A stretch of DNA of 64,000 nucleotides from Vespula vulgaris (GCF_905475345.1 NC_066599.1:2120501-2184500), one strand, 5' to 3'. Shown: positions 21,500-33,345, counted from the stretch's first letter. The notes: generated by a model not told the origin, from the letters alone. Program-made: numbers and translations.

Positions 21500-21881
21500 A
21501 TAACAACATAGTCCGTATGAGATTACCGTTCATCCGGAAAGGATTGTATCAATAAGACGCCGATAATTAATATTTTTTCATAAGAACATATGTATGAATA
21601 AATAAATAAATAAATAAATGACGAATATAGTAATAGGAAAGCTCTATAATTATTATCCATTCTATTACCCGATATTTAATCAAATATAAATGGAATCTGA
21701 TCGTGTCGTTCGGTTCCGTTATATTAATATTATACCAATAAATTCGTAACTTATTAAAATAAATAAGAACGTCGTCCACACGAGATTGCTGTAAACGCGG
21801 AAACGATTGTATCGATGATACGTCAATTAATTTATTAAATTCTACTTAGTAAAACTACTTAGTAGATAGATACATATGTAT

Positions 21882-21913
<32 letters not shown>

Positions 21914-22050
21914 AATAACGAAATAATTATAATTTTTATCCTTTCTATTTGCTTACATTTAAATTCAAATTGAAGAGAAAATCGGATCTCGTGTGGTACG
22001 AAACTCTTTAACCCTAATACTATACCAATAAATTTGTTCCAGTTGAAAAT
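21500..22050. repeat. diverged tandem duplication, two units
   Basis: Unit A (about 21,500-21,760) and unit B (about 21,763-22,050) share, in the same order, a GTCC...GAGATT...GGAAA.GATTGTATC block (21,511 and 21,774), a central AT/AAAT microsatellite that differs between units, and a block ending TATACCAATAAATT (21,731 and 22,021). Non-repeat parts are roughly three quarters identical by eye. The central microsatellites have evolved independently. Confidence 0.75.
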
Positions 22051-22129
22051 GTATAATCATCGAGAAATTATAACCGATATAATATAAAATAATAATTATT
22101 ATTATTATATAAATATTTACCATGCTTGC

Positions 22130-22500
22130 TTGCTTGTTTGTTTGTTTCGTTCGTTCGTTCGTTCTTTCGTTCATTTGTTTGGGTCACGAGGAACGAGAGA
22201 ATCGACGTCTCAGTAGCGAAGGTGGTAGTCGGATCCGGTTGAATCATGCTTCTTCTTCCATGGTATATACGGGAGTCAATTGGACGGTTAGGCCGTCTTC
22301 TCTTTGGACGAAGGGAGAGCGCGAGTTGCTCTCGCGAGCTAAGCCTGAGAGCAGAGGCGCCTTCATCTTTACGACGAGGTGTCCTCGTAATTCCCGTTCC
22401 CTCTCTCTTTATTCTTCTTCTTCTTCTTCTTCTTCTTTCTCCTTCTGCTTCTTCTACTTCTTCTTTCTTCTCTTCTTCCTCTTCTTCTTCGATACCCTTC
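22130..22500. other. GTTC repeat, GC-rich block and TTC repeat
   Basis: TTGC/TTCG tetramers 22,126-22,168; unique GC-rich block 22,195-22,400 with competing small inverted repeats (AGAGC/GCTCT and GCTCTC/GAGAGC near 22,316-22,355); (TTC)n 22,410-22,492. A plus-strand frame from ATG 22,246 (126 codons) begins MLLLPWYIRES but is largely repeat-coded. Confidence 0.5.
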
Positions 22501-22721
22501 TCAAACATCCCTCTCGCTCTTACACTTTATTTCATGGCTCGCATACGAACGTACAATAACGTCGTGAAACCTCTCTATTCGCGATTAGTGAACTCTGCTA
22601 GAAAGACTATTAACGATTTGTTCTAAAATCTAATTTTAATTTAGTTTCTCTAACCTACCTCTTTCATCTTTGTTTCTTATAATTCTTTTTCATATCTAAC
22701 GAATAACGTAAAAGAAAAGAA

Positions 22722-22730
22722 TATGTATGT

Positions 22731-22775
<45 letters not shown>
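22722..22775. repeat. (TA)n microsatellite
   Basis: GTATGTATACATACA then perfect TA; palindromic. Confidence 0.9.
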
Positions 22776-22776
<1 letters not shown>

Positions 22777-23140
22777 AATAGATAGATTTTATAGATACGT
22801 ATTATGTAAATTATTGCATAAGATATCGGTAATATTTCGTCTAGCGCTTTCGTGATTTAAATTTTGTCGTTTGAAACGTTACGGGTTTTTTGTTTTCGTA
22901 GAAATAAATATTGAATAACTTATGGTTCCAACAGGGAGGCTTTTTAAAAATCTAAGCGTGAGTATAGCACGAGAGTTCGGCGATAGGGTCGCGATCGCAC
23001 GGCAGGAGTGAGAACAAGTGGCACTCGTTCGAATCACGCCGGAAGCGATGCTGCTAGAGAGAGAAAGAGAAAAAGAGAGACTTACTCTCTTCTTCTTCTT
23101 CTTCTTCTTCTTCTTCTTTTTCTTCTTCTGTACTTGCAAC
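22776..23140. other. unique sequence with GA and TTC tracts
   Basis: Unique 22,776-23,055, GA 23,056-23,080, (TTC)n 23,086-23,129. The TTC tract resembles a polypyrimidine tract before CATAG at 23,138-23,142, and AGC|GTAAGT lies at 23,208, so a 60-bp plus-strand exon is conceivable but weak. Confidence 0.45.
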
Positions 23141-23732
23141 ATAGTGCTTCGGGAAGTGCAACACGTATCTACTTCTAGCAATGGTCCTTACATGCCACTC
23201 GTGAGCGTAAGTCCAACGGGACGGCGATGTTACATCGAATGTGGTCGTTCCGCGTGTGAAACGTCTCTCCTATAACCCCTCGATCTTATTTTCATTTATC
23301 ACATACCCGTATAATCCGTAACTACGAAGGACTCCCCACAAACAAAAGGATATTCGAACGAAATGTTTTTGCAATTGGTTAAATACCTCTATAAACAAAT
23401 CGATGCGTCATTGCTCGCGTAACAACACCGACGGTAACAGCAACGACAAGGACAACAACGACGATAACAGTAACAAAGAAAAAAACACAACAAAAGAAAA
23501 AGAAGAAGAAAAAGAAAAAGAAAAAGAAAAATACGAAGAAGAAGCCCAATCAAACACAAATCAGTGTCTAAAAAAGTCGAGAAAGATCGTTGCCATTTTT
23601 TTGCGCTTAGGGCAAAAGGGGTGAGAGGTCTCATTTGACTCTCACACGAGCTGGCTATTTTATTTAATCCTTGATTTACGGATGCGAATGTGGATACGAC
23701 CCCCTTCTCGCGACGCATTCTCCCTTGAGAAA
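23141..23732. other. unique sequence with AAC/GAA-rich patch
   Basis: AAC/GAC triplets 23,425-23,480 and GAAA 23,497-23,545; otherwise unique, no gene. Confidence 0.55.
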
Positions 23733-23816
23733 AAAGAGAGAGAGAGAGAGAGAAGGAGAAAAAGGGAGAGGGAGAAAGAGAGAGAAGGAAAAGGGAGGAA
23801 GGGAAAGAGGGAGGTA
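23733..23816. repeat. GA/GGA purine tract
   Basis: Nearly pure purine on the plus strand. Confidence 0.85.
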
Positions 23817-23942
23817 GATGGTACGCTGCGGGCACACACGGGAAGATGCCTCGAAGATAAGTACCTTCAGAAGAAGTGGGGGGAGGGACCGACCGAGATG
23901 CATAACTTAACCCTACGCTCCACAGTATGTAGGGAGAATTTA

Positions 23943-23979
23943 ATCTCCTCTTTTCTCTCTCTCTCTCTCTCTTTCTCTT

Positions 23980-24068
<89 letters not shown>

Positions 24069-24214
24069 CACAGACACAACATGCAGTCGGATAAAATAAA
24101 TAAATAGGACGCCTTCGAAATATGTCCCTCGTCCAACTGATATATATATAGAGCGACTACCATCTCGAAGGAATTCTCAAGATGGCCAAGAGGGATTCTC
24201 CTTCCTTACACGTT

Positions 24215-24270
<56 letters not shown>

Positions 24271-24311
24271 TTTTCTCTCTTTTTTCTCTCTCTCCTTTCT
24301 TTCTTTCTCTC
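23943..24311. repeat. two long CT tracts
   Basis: CT and CTTT at 23,943-24,068 and CT at 24,216-24,311, with 150 bp unique spacer. Together the largest pyrimidine cluster in this part. Confidence 0.9.
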
Positions 24312-25020
24312 TGTAAAAGATCAAGCATTCCAGACTAGCTACAACAGAGATGATACCTTCAAGTTTATTTCCACCTACACAATCGTTGATTCCAATCCGT
24401 TAAATAACGTTAATTTTGTTAAATAAATATTATCCTTTTTGATCCTGATTTCTTCGATAGATTATAAGAATAAATGATACGGTTTAACTATTCAAAGGCA
24501 TCGATAATCCTGTAATCGTTGTGAGACAGGCTAAGTAAGAATAATTTACTAACTTGCGAACGATGAAATTGATGTCGATGAAGGAAACGATGATTCACGC
24601 GATGATCGTGGACTGAAAGTCTCGATCGTATCTCTTCGGTTATCGTCGAAGAACATTGCGATAGCGGAAGAAACGGCTTGTTGGATGGTACGCCTGGATC
24701 GGTGGATCATCGATACTCAATACGTTGGATGAATGTGTGTGGTTGAACGATTGGGAGATGCGGCTGATGACCTAGCCACGATCGGGCCATCACGTCCTCT
24801 ACGGGCTCTTGGCTATCCCCAGATCTCGCTCTATATAATTTGGAGCGCTCACGTGACCCTGAAACAACCGGGGTCAACGCTACATTTGTAATCATCGAGT
24901 CGCCGGCGCGACCTGTTCGCACGTTGTTCTCCTCGCCCGTTACCGTACGATGGTAAAAGGGCGAGAGCTCGTGATATCTCGTGATACGATGACAACAGTC
25001 GTCGAATCGATCTATAGCTT
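24312..25020. other. unique sequence, GC-balanced at 24,540-24,960
   Basis: Repeat-free for about 700 bp, unusually long here. Contains CTATATAATTTGG at 24,830-24,842 and E-box CACGTG at 24,850-24,855. A minus-strand frame crosses it without splice signals. Possible regulatory or untranslated exon sequence; nothing decisive. Confidence 0.3.
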
Positions 25021-25064
25021 CTACTATCGATCTTTCTTTTTCCCTCTTTCTCTGTTTTTTTTGT

Positions 25065-25090
25065 TCTTTTTTTTTCAAAAAAAAAAAAAA
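25065..25090. repeat. poly-T / poly-A hairpin
   Basis: A T run, a single C, then an A run: a perfect A:T inverted repeat. Confidence 0.8.
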
Positions 25091-26030
25091 TATCACGATA
25101 TCCATCGAATCGAATTTTTAGAACGTATGATACTTATGGAACGATAATTAATATAGCTTTATGATCGTTATATAGATACATCAATGTGTAATAAAAATGT
25201 AAAGTTACAATTGTAAAGGATAAAAAATATATTGATCGCTTGTTTAAAATTTGAATAAAGATTTTCGATCGATGGTGTTAATGCTTAACACGATGATCCA
25301 TCGAAAATAGCAAATGCATGCATTATACGCACACACGTACGTTTACTAAAGTACTAGCGTATCCTGAAAATGAAGAAACTGCAGAAATTACTTTCGCTGG
25401 TTAAATCGGAAAAAAAGGAAAGGAAAGAGAAAAAAAAAAGAAAGGAAATAAAGATCGAGCGTCCCATTACCTACTCCCCCGCCTATCGAGCTCCAACTTG
25501 CGAAACGTTTGCGTCCACGCGAGTATAAGAGCACGTAATCGCAGTTTAGAGGTGAAACGCGTGTCTGGTGGCTCGAAATCTTCGGTGATTTGCGTAAATC
25601 ACGACGGTAAATAATAATTTGCGAGCTTACTCGCTCGCACTCCTTTGAGCAAGTACCTACCAAGCGATAATTTAGAAACGGTTGCTATAGAACGAAGAAG
25701 AAGAAGAAGAAGCATTTACAATGAACGACGAAACATCGTCGATTACTGTAGAATCGAATGTTATATAATCTTTCTCTATCTATCTCTCCCCCTTTTTTAT
25801 TTCTATCGTTTTTTCTTTGAGTCTTGTGCGATGGGAACTTACGAGAATTCGTATATAATATAAAAAGAAAGAAAGAAAGAAAAAAAAAAGAAGATAATTT
25901 CATCAAAATCAAATCCAAATTATTTAGTTAGTGACTGTTTGCCCTTTCGCTCCTTTTCGTATCTTTTTCATCCTTCGATCAAAGTCGTTGAGAATTTCTT
26001 TCTATCTCTTTTTCTTCTTTTTTTTCTTGT
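25091..26030. other. unique sequence with A-rich and GAA patches
   Basis: A/G-rich 25,408-25,450, GAA 25,694-25,713, GAAA 25,863-25,893. A small hairpin GTGATTT/AAATCAC with a 4-base loop lies near 25,583. No gene. Confidence 0.55.
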
Positions 26031-26127
26031 TTTCTCTCTCTCTCTCTCTCTTACACACATCTGCGTTACATTAAAACATAGTTATCGATCGTTCCGTCTC
26101 ATTCAAGATTTTCACTGTGTTTAAAAG

Positions 26128-26400
26128 TGTTTATGAGAAAGACAAAGAAAGAGAAAAAAAAGAGAAGGAGAAAGAGAAAGAGAGAAGAGGGTGTCGTAAC
26201 ATAGCCTGGCAGATGGTGATCCGACAAACGCGAGGAAGGTACCCAACGAAGATTAGATCGATTTTTCATGGCTCTAAGAAAATCGCTCTCGACTACTACA
26301 CTCGGCTAACAAGCGCCAGATGCAAATCGGACCGCGGTCGAGCGCATATTCGTTTCTTAACGGGTGGGCTCTACGAGATAATGCCTCCTCCTCGACTCAC
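26128..26400. other. GA-rich tract and unique block with octamer
   Basis: GA/GAAA 26,140-26,190, then unique 26,190-26,395 with CAGATG overlapping ATGCAAAT (26,318-26,327). About 70 codons are open on the plus strand with no acceptor. Confidence 0.3.
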
Positions 26401-26412
26401 TCACTCTCTCTC

Positions 26413-26450
<38 letters not shown>

Positions 26451-26760
26451 ATTCTCTCGATCTTTTTTCTCTTTCTCTTTCTTCCCGGTGAGAATGAAAC
26501 CTAGAAACGGTGCCTCTTGCGAGACGAGATCAAGCGCGAATCTGGCAAGGCCGGAGAGACGTGAATTAAATCCCTGGAACGATACGGTGGTCACGAACTA
26601 GACGAACCCCGTGAACGCTAACTTCTATCTACGTTTACGGTTTACGGTGTATGAGATATACTTGTGCGAGAGTTCCTTTTCTCTCTCTCTCTCTCTCTCT
26701 CTTTTTCTCTTTTCTTTCTCTTACCATTTTCAGAAGAGAGAAAGAGAAAGAGAGGGATGG
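26401..26760. repeat. CT tracts with unique spacer
   Basis: CT 26,401-26,486 and 26,681-26,722, then GA 26,742-26,766 in inverted orientation to the second CT tract (possible stem). Confidence 0.8.
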
Positions 26761-26885
26761 AGAGAGTAAGAATTTTTCATCGTTACATCAGATTATACCT
26801 GACATATACCCCGTTTTGCCGTGAACAACAACACATATTCGATGCTTCTCCAAGTATTTTCTCGATCGTGCCACGAAACGATACA

Positions 26886-26928
26886 TACTTACTTACTTAA
26901 CATTACTTACTTACTTACTTACTTACTT
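26886..26928. repeat. (CTTA)n microsatellite
   Basis: Complement-strand version of the GTAA repeats at 6,677 and 9,966. Confidence 0.9.
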
Positions 26929-27162
26929 CGACTTGATATATAAATACGTATACTATTTCTACCTTAGAATGACTGTATCTTTTTCTTTTTTCTTTTTTTC
27001 TTTTTTTTATTTCTTTTACAAGATCGGAAGCAAAAAGTTTGTGTTTCGTAAAACGAGGAGCAACGTGTCGTTATGATCACGATTACAATATAATCCGAAA
27101 GTCGTCGTGGTAAATCGAACCATCGTCGGTGCAGCAAATTCAAAGTAGTTAGGTTACGTACG

Positions 27163-27220
<58 letters not shown>

Positions 27221-27418
27221 ATGTTCGACGTTCTGTATGGAAATATAATATTCCTTATCGACGACACGACTTTGCACAAGTTCCATCGCTAACAAGTCGA
27301 GCTACTTAGAAGAAACACGTCGCCTTTGGATGTCACGCAAAATGCTTCGTCACGGCTCGACAACGGTTAAAGCGTGCGAATGCAAATGCGCGATCAAAGT
27401 GTGTACACGCTTCGAACC
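26929..27418. other. unique sequence and CT microsatellite
   Basis: T-rich 26,981-27,017; CT tract 27,163-27,218; unique 27,219-27,418 including an octamer ATGCAAAT (27,380-27,387). Confidence 0.6.
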
Positions 27419-27516
27419 CTCTTCTACTTCTACCTCTACTACTTCTACTACTTCTTCTTCTTCTACTTCTTCTTGTTTTTCTTCTTCTTCTTCCTTTATC
27501 TTCTTCTCTACTTCTT
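27419..27516. repeat. CTT/CTA trinucleotide tract
   Basis: Degenerate (TTC)n with CTA variants; read as poly-Ser. Confidence 0.85.
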
Positions 27517-28184
27517 AACGACTACACACGCTCGATGCTTTCTATACTAACGAGAAATGAAACGATTAGTTACGACGATGATATTTCATGTAGGTACATC
27601 TTACATCTCGTACGTAACTAGATCGAGAACTAATTCACCTAATAAAAATTATATCGATCGATTTTTCTTTTCTTTTCTTTCCTCTTCTTTTTTTTCTCCT
27701 CACGAGCTTGACAAGATTATCCAAGAATATTTTGTTATAATCTATAAATGATTTATAATAAGAAATTATTGATTTGTTTTCGAAAAGAACCATTTAGAAT
27801 TTCCCGTTAAGAAAACTCAATAATTTATTTATTACTTTCTAAGAATGTTATATGTGAGTACAAACGTTCGAATAGGAAGCCTTTTAGATTCTATTCGCGT
27901 TCAACTTACGACTACTCCTTTATATTCTCTTTCTCTTTTTCTCTCTTTCTCTCTCTGTTGAAACGATAAATCAGAACGATCTGGCAAATGTTCTCGTATT
28001 GGACGAGGGTGTACGTACACTTGGCCGATACATCGGTCAAGCTGTTTCATATAAATCGATTTCGATCGTCGCTCGAAAGGGAACTCGTAAGTCGTGGCGC
28101 ACGGCCAGCGACGATACGAATCAGCCGCGATGTAATATTTAGCGGATCGACGCTCCCCATATGCCGCCACTCACGTACTTGGAT
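27517..28184. other. unique sequence, GC-balanced at 27,960-28,180
   Basis: The right part is CpG-rich, repeat-free and open about 70 codons on both strands. The minus-strand frame begins with GTG, not ATG, so I do not call it a gene. Confidence 0.4.
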
Positions 28185-28295
28185 ATACACATATACGATA
28201 TATGTGTATACATATATATATATATATGTATATGTATGTATGTATGAACGCGGTGAATCGTTTATAGTGGAAGAGAAAGGAAGAGAGGAAGAAAT

Positions 28296-28330
<35 letters not shown>
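28185..28330. repeat. TA/CATA and GA microsatellites
   Basis: TA/GTAT 28,185-28,247 and (GA)n 28,298-28,330. Confidence 0.9.
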
Positions 28331-28331
<1 letters not shown>

Positions 28332-28569
28332 GGCACGATGCCCGAGAAATTTCTGAATTCTTCATGGATCATCCGAGAAAATTTGTTGATTCGATTATTA
28401 TTTATAAATTTTCTTTTTTATGAACAATCGATTAAAACTAGATATTACTTTCTTCTCTTCTTTTCTTTTTTCTTTTTTCTTTTCTTTTTTTTTTTGTATT
28501 AAATTACTTCTAAAGTTTAGATGATCTTAAGCTGAAGTTTTAATTTAGCGTTCTTGAAGTTGTTGGAAA

Positions 28570-29430
28570 GATTTGCATTAATCAAACATGATGTTAAAAC
28601 AAATTATTTAACGATATGTTCCATTTTAATCGGACACGCTCTTAAAACGAATCATTTAATAATAATGTAATCGACTTCTATGCGATTAGTTTCTCGATAT
28701 AAGTCGGAAAAGAAAAAAAGAAAAAGAAGGAAAACTAATGATCTACGATGTATATTACAGGAAGTAATACTGCGAAATCGCATAAATTTCAACGTCATTA
28801 TGCTATGATTAAAACGATTTAAATAATCGCATCAATCGAGCACTGTCTTAAAACAAATCATTTAATAACAATATGATCAATTCCTAAGTGATTAGTTTCT
28901 CGATACAAGAATAAAGAAGAAAGAAAAAAAAAAGAGAGAAAGAAAGAAGAATACTAATCTATGACGTATACTACATCTAATACTACAAATCGCATAAATT
29001 TCAACGTCGTACGGAATGATCAAGACGATTTAAATAATCGCATTAATCGAACAAGATCTTCAAATAAATCATTCAACAAAAATGTGATCGATTCCTTAAT
29101 GAGTTTCACAGTACAAAAATAACAAAAGAAAATAGTGATCAACGACTTGCAATAAAATTAAATACTACAGTTTACAATATTACGCGCGACGATTAAAACG
29201 AATCACTTAAGAATAATCCGATCGAGCTCTCTTAAATGCTTGCTTTCTCGGTACGATGATAAAAAAAAAAAAAAAAGGAAAAGAAAAACAGAAAAACAAA
29301 GAACAGAAATAAGAATAAAAAGGAGAAGAAAAAAGAAGAAGAAAAGAAAAAAAAAATGATCTACGTATATACTATAACTAAATACTACAAATCCCATAAG
29401 TTTCAACGTTATAAGCAATGATCGGTCGCA
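28570..29430. repeat. decayed tandem array of about 200-bp units
   Basis: The motif TTAAAACRAATCATTTAA recurs near 28,641, 28,847, 29,058 (as TTCAAATAAATCATTCAA) and 29,192, with a shorter relic near 28,592. The motif CGCATAAATTTCAACGTC recurs at 28,790 and 28,991, with a changed form at 29,393. Spacing is about 206 and 211 bp, then a shortened third unit. Each unit also carries an A/G-rich tract of different length and sequence (28,706-28,733, 28,911-28,951, 29,112-29,131, 29,259-29,356) and an ATCTA(C/T)G block after it. No coding frame. An old local tandem duplication with independently changing purine tracts. Confidence 0.8.
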
Positions 29431-29760
29431 CGTGGTTGCGCCGGCAAACGTAGCTCGCAATTTATTAGGCGATAAAGAAGGTTCGCACGAAGGAGAGAGC
29501 GGCATGCGTTCAGATAAAAGATGCACCTAAAGAGAGGCGGCGGCGGCGGCGTCGGGTCTTCTGACATTGCTCCTTGGAACTTTCCTTGTTCTCTTCCTCC
29601 TGTTCGACGTCGTGTCGTTGTCGTTGTCGTGCCGTTGTCGTCATCGTCGTCGTCGGCATCGAACACGATCGATAATCGAAACCGGAAAAGAAGGTATAGC
29701 GATCGCCGCCGCCACGATCGCGTCAGATCGAGACCGCCGCAATAGTAACGTTGCCAAGAA
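29431..29760. other. GC-rich block with GGC and GTC triplets
   Basis: GGC repeat 29,536-29,550 and GTC/GTT-rich 29,606-29,655 with CpG-rich unique sequence. The minus-strand 157-codon frame contains Asp and Thr runs from these triplets and lacks splice support. Confidence 0.5.
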
Positions 29761-30097
29761 AAACTAGTAGCGGTTCCATAGATCTCTCTTTCTCTTTCTC
29801 TCGCACACTCTCTTTTCTTTTTTCTTTTATTTATCCTTAACTCTTTCTTTCTTCTCTTTTCTCCGTCTATCCTTGCCGCCAACTTATCCTCCTACCATCG
29901 TGATAACAATCGGCTTTCTTTACGTATCTTTGTATTTTTCATCTCACCTCCGAAGGATCTCATTGAATTTCTCTTTCTCTCTCTCTTTCTGTCTTTCTCT
30001 TTACCTATCTATCTATCTTCTATCAGGTCTCTATCTATTCTTTTTCTTTTTTCTTCTCCTTTTTTTCTATTCCTTTCAAATCTTATATAAATTCATC

Positions 30098-30136
<39 letters not shown>
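29761..30136. repeat. pyrimidine-rich stretch
   Basis: CT/CTTT-rich throughout, with perfect (CT)n at 30,100-30,136. Leu-Ser-Phe frames are artefacts. Confidence 0.8.
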
Positions 30137-30139
<3 letters not shown>

Positions 30140-30244
30140 ATATCTGTTCTTTCTTTCTTCAACTTAACATTACTTTTCATTCATATCGAATTATCTTGTC
30201 GCAAGATCTTATCCTCGAGATCGGGCATTTTAATTGTTGCAATT

Positions 30245-30420
30245 AAAAAATAAGAAAAGAGAGAAAGAGAGAGAGAGAGAGAATGAACAAAATGAGAAAA
30301 GAAAAGGAAAGGAGCGGAGCAAAAAGGAAAGCAAGAAAAGGATAAAGAAAAAGACAAAAAAATAGAGAAATAAACAAACGAAAAGGAAAGGAAAGGGAGA
30401 GAGGGAGAAAAAAAAAGAAC
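30245..30420 (+). repeat. A/G purine tract
   Basis: GA then AAAAGGAAAG units; nearly pure purine on the plus strand. Confidence 0.85.
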
Positions 30421-30479
30421 AAAACGATATTCCACCCCGTTGGGTCTATTCGTTCGCTTCTTTCTCTTCCTCGCTCCAT

Positions 30480-30675
30480 CCTCCTCTATCCTTCTTCTTC
30501 TCTTTTCTCTGTTCTTCGTTCCACCGACTAATAAGCCGCTGCCTCTGGACATTAAAGCTCGTATTACACGCCGGTCCCGTCGGTAATTGGACGCGCGTTG
30601 CCAGCCAGTGAGACGGTATAAGTACCGACAGCAAGCCGACGCAGGTCCTTCTTTTTCTATCTTTCTCTTTCTCTT

Positions 30676-30706
<31 letters not shown>

Positions 30707-30960
30707 TGGTTGCACTCAGAGCAGAATACCTATACTATACAACACGCGTGCACACTACTTCCTCCGGCTGACGCGTTTCCATCGCGGCGACGAAAAGCGA
30801 ATCGAGAGTGCGAGACCGTTCGCGCCGACAAAGCATGTCCTCCCTCCGTTTCAACGCTTCGAGACTAACGGATGTTATATGAGGGATTTCTTAGGTACTG
30901 GGAGGGGATAAGAAAGGGACAGGGAAAAGCAGGTGCCGAGGAGTTGACGCGACCTATGAA
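30480..30960. other. unique GC-balanced sequence with CTTT repeat
   Basis: Unique blocks 30,520-30,648 and 30,720-30,960 around (CTTTCT)n at 30,650-30,708. CpG-rich with GGTAATTGG (30,580-30,588). No splice-supported frame. Confidence 0.45.
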
Positions 30961-31633
30961 CTTAGCTTTCCTATTGATCGATCTTTTTTTTCTTTCTCTT
31001 TTTTTTTTGTTCCTTTTCTTTTGTCTTGAGAGAGATGAAAAAAGAAAAAAACAAAAATATTTCGTCTTGTTAATACTCGATCAATATCTTTCTTCGTCTT
31101 TGTACACTTCGATGATTTTGTTATTATGCGCTCGATCAAAAAAAAAATGTTCGTATTTTTTATTATTTCTCGCCAGGTGAAATTATCGGCTGCTCGTCGA
31201 GTTTTCAATTTTTGCTTTTGTTTTGTTCATCTATGCGATATAAGAAATATTTCTGTTTTTAAATGAAAAAAAAAAAAATAAATAAATACAAATAAATAGA
31301 ATAAAATAAAAACGCGAGAGACTTTTTTGCGAATAAATATATCGTATCTAATACACGTCGGTATTAATTAGCCATCATTGAAACTCATCTCATAAAAAAA
31401 TTTAATTCCACGTATTTCAGTGATTAAATACCTATCACATATTATTTTTTAAGAGTCATTTCTTCGTCGACTTTCTTTTTCCGACCACGGTTTCATTCGC
31501 GTTTCTCGATACGTCAAATGATAAGAGGAAAGTCACAACGTATAGCTCGCGAAATATCGCGAGTATAAAATTAAAACGCTCTCGTGTTTATGGTAACGCG
31601 AGAAGTATACGTTCGATCTACGAAAGGCGCCGT

Positions 31634-31636
<3 letters not shown>
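30961..31636. other. AT-rich sequence with T- and A-rich tracts
   Basis: T-rich 30,984-31,025 and A-rich 31,265-31,310; otherwise AT-rich unique sequence. Confidence 0.65.

Positions 31637-31675
<39 letters not shown>
31637..31675. repeat. (CT)n microsatellite
   Basis: Near-perfect CT for about 38 bp. Confidence 0.9.
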
Positions 31676-31678
<3 letters not shown>

Positions 31679-32355
31679 CTTATATATGTATACATGTGTG
31701 TATGTAAAAAGGTAGATTTATACATATATACGAAAAACGATCGTTCGACCGTATCTCACGAGCTCAATCAACGCGAGATACAACGCCGAAATTGCGTTCA
31801 TAATTGAGACGTTAAGATCGTATCGTTTTAGGGAGAGCTCACACGGTGGGAAGGCTAAAGCGAGAGAAATCGTAAGTTTTTCCGTCGGTCTTGCTTTTCG
31901 ATCGAAATCTACGCCGATAAAGAAGCGCGAAAAGTCATGAAACTCGACTCGACTCGGATCACTTTCGAGATATTTCATGATCCACATCGGGACGATCAAG
32001 AGGAGAAGATATGATTTCATAAGATTCATCCTTCAAACGTATGGCGAAACGGTAGTGAAACTCGAAGAGAGAATTTCTTTCTTCTTTCTTTTTTCTTTGT
32101 TTTCTTTTTCCTCTTACTCTCCCTTCCACCTACACCACCTACTCCGTCCCGTTCTGTTTATTCTTAAATGACCGTAATATATAATCAGCTGATAGTAAAT
32201 TTCTGGATGGGAAGGTTTCGCAAATGAACGATGGTAACGAACGTGTTAATGGTATAATTTCGCTATTAATCTTAGGTGCTTTAGCACGGGAAACGATATC
32301 GGTAGCTTACTTTAAACGTGTGCGTGCACTTTAGGGTTCGATTCGAACAACGAAC
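31676..32355. other. unique sequence, no clear gene
   Basis: A 103-codon minus-strand frame (31,718-32,029) starts with a hydrophobic run and is repeat-free, but has no donor within it and no similarity I recognise. Pyrimidine-rich 32,078-32,130. Confidence 0.4.
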
Positions 32356-32356
32356 G

Positions 32357-32629
32357 ATGGACGAAAAGGGATACGAAGAGTATACGAAGATGCTTTTGGA
32401 TGTAGCATCCTCCTACATCCAGCACGAGGTCTTTCGTGCTCGAGCTCACCCTAATTATACTCGATTCGGTCGCGATTTAGAGCCGTTATTCCCTCATCAA
32501 TTTCGGTCTTATCCGAATCGTGGAGTCGAGTGCACCACCATCGTCATCACCACCACTAACACTAACGCTATCACCAATACCGACACGACTACACTAATAC
32601 CGGCAATGTCGTCGCTACTAACACCATAA
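32357..32629 (+). other. small ORF candidate, 91 codons, unsupported
   Basis: ATG at 32,357 in excellent context (A at -3, G at +4). The first 55 or so residues (starting MDEKGYEEYTKMLLDVASS) are non-repetitive and of balanced composition; the remainder is Thr/Asn-rich from ACC/AAC triplets and ends at TAA 32,627-32,629. TTTAG at 32,328-32,332 could serve as an acceptor just upstream. I recognise no family and chance is likely. Confidence 0.13.
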
Positions 32630-33300
32630 CCAGAAGAGAAGAACTTTAAGATCCATCAGGCGACTTTCGGATTTTACGATCGCTCGTTCCAATATCGCAC
32701 GACTACGACGGATAAATAATTCGATTTCGAAAGCAACCGTCGACGAAGGCGACAAGGTGGATGCTTCTTTCGGACGTTTTAACGCTCTACGTCTCGTATT
32801 TTCCGTAAGCATCCGAGATAACGAAAATGTCCATCCACTTCTCGGTTAAATAATGCGTGTTCCGAGTTAGTACGTGAGGATGTTCTTCAACGAGCTCGAT
32901 CGAAAGTAGTAGATATTACGGGATACGTAAAAAAAAAGAAAAGAGAAAAAAAAGGAAACCGAGAGTAAACATAATCGTTTAGAGATAATTGATTAATTAC
33001 GACCATTCATTCTTCTACGATATAATTAATACGAAGTAAAATGCGTAGATACGTTATTTAAATTTTTTCTCCCATTTTTATCATCGCTTAAAACGAAATA
33101 AAAGAGGATTGTACGGATATCCTGTTTTTTTTTGGGGAGGGGGGATGGTGGGAATCTTTCTTCTCTTCTTTTTTTTCGTCGAAGTAACACTAGAAGTCGA
33201 ATTGAAGAAAAATTTTATAAAGACCACCGAGAACAAATTGCGACAAATATTCGTTGGTAATACGATGGCTACCATGAAGATATTAAGTGTGTACCATATC
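32630..33300. other. unique sequence with T-run and G-run
   Basis: Mostly unique; at 33,124-33,150 a T run is followed by GGGGAGGGGGG and GGTGGG, a possible G-rich structure. A-rich 32,931-32,955. Confidence 0.6.

Positions 33301-33345
<45 letters not shown>
33301..33345. repeat. (AT)n microsatellite
   Basis: Perfect TA for about 43 bp. Confidence 0.95.

Noticed and set aside
23143..23207. Possible 65-bp plus-strand exon after the TTC tract, ending at GC|GTAAGT
   Set aside because: The donor lacks G at -1 and the pyrimidine tract is simply a microsatellite; no start, no recognised peptide.
27901..28170. Protein-like minus-strand frame
   Set aside because: The apparent start codon is GTG, the right end is a GA repeat, and the plus strand is equally open.
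32331..32345. GGTTCGATTCG as a tRNA B-box
   Set aside because: The following bases do not complete the T-arm consensus, and no cloverleaf or A-box fits upstream.
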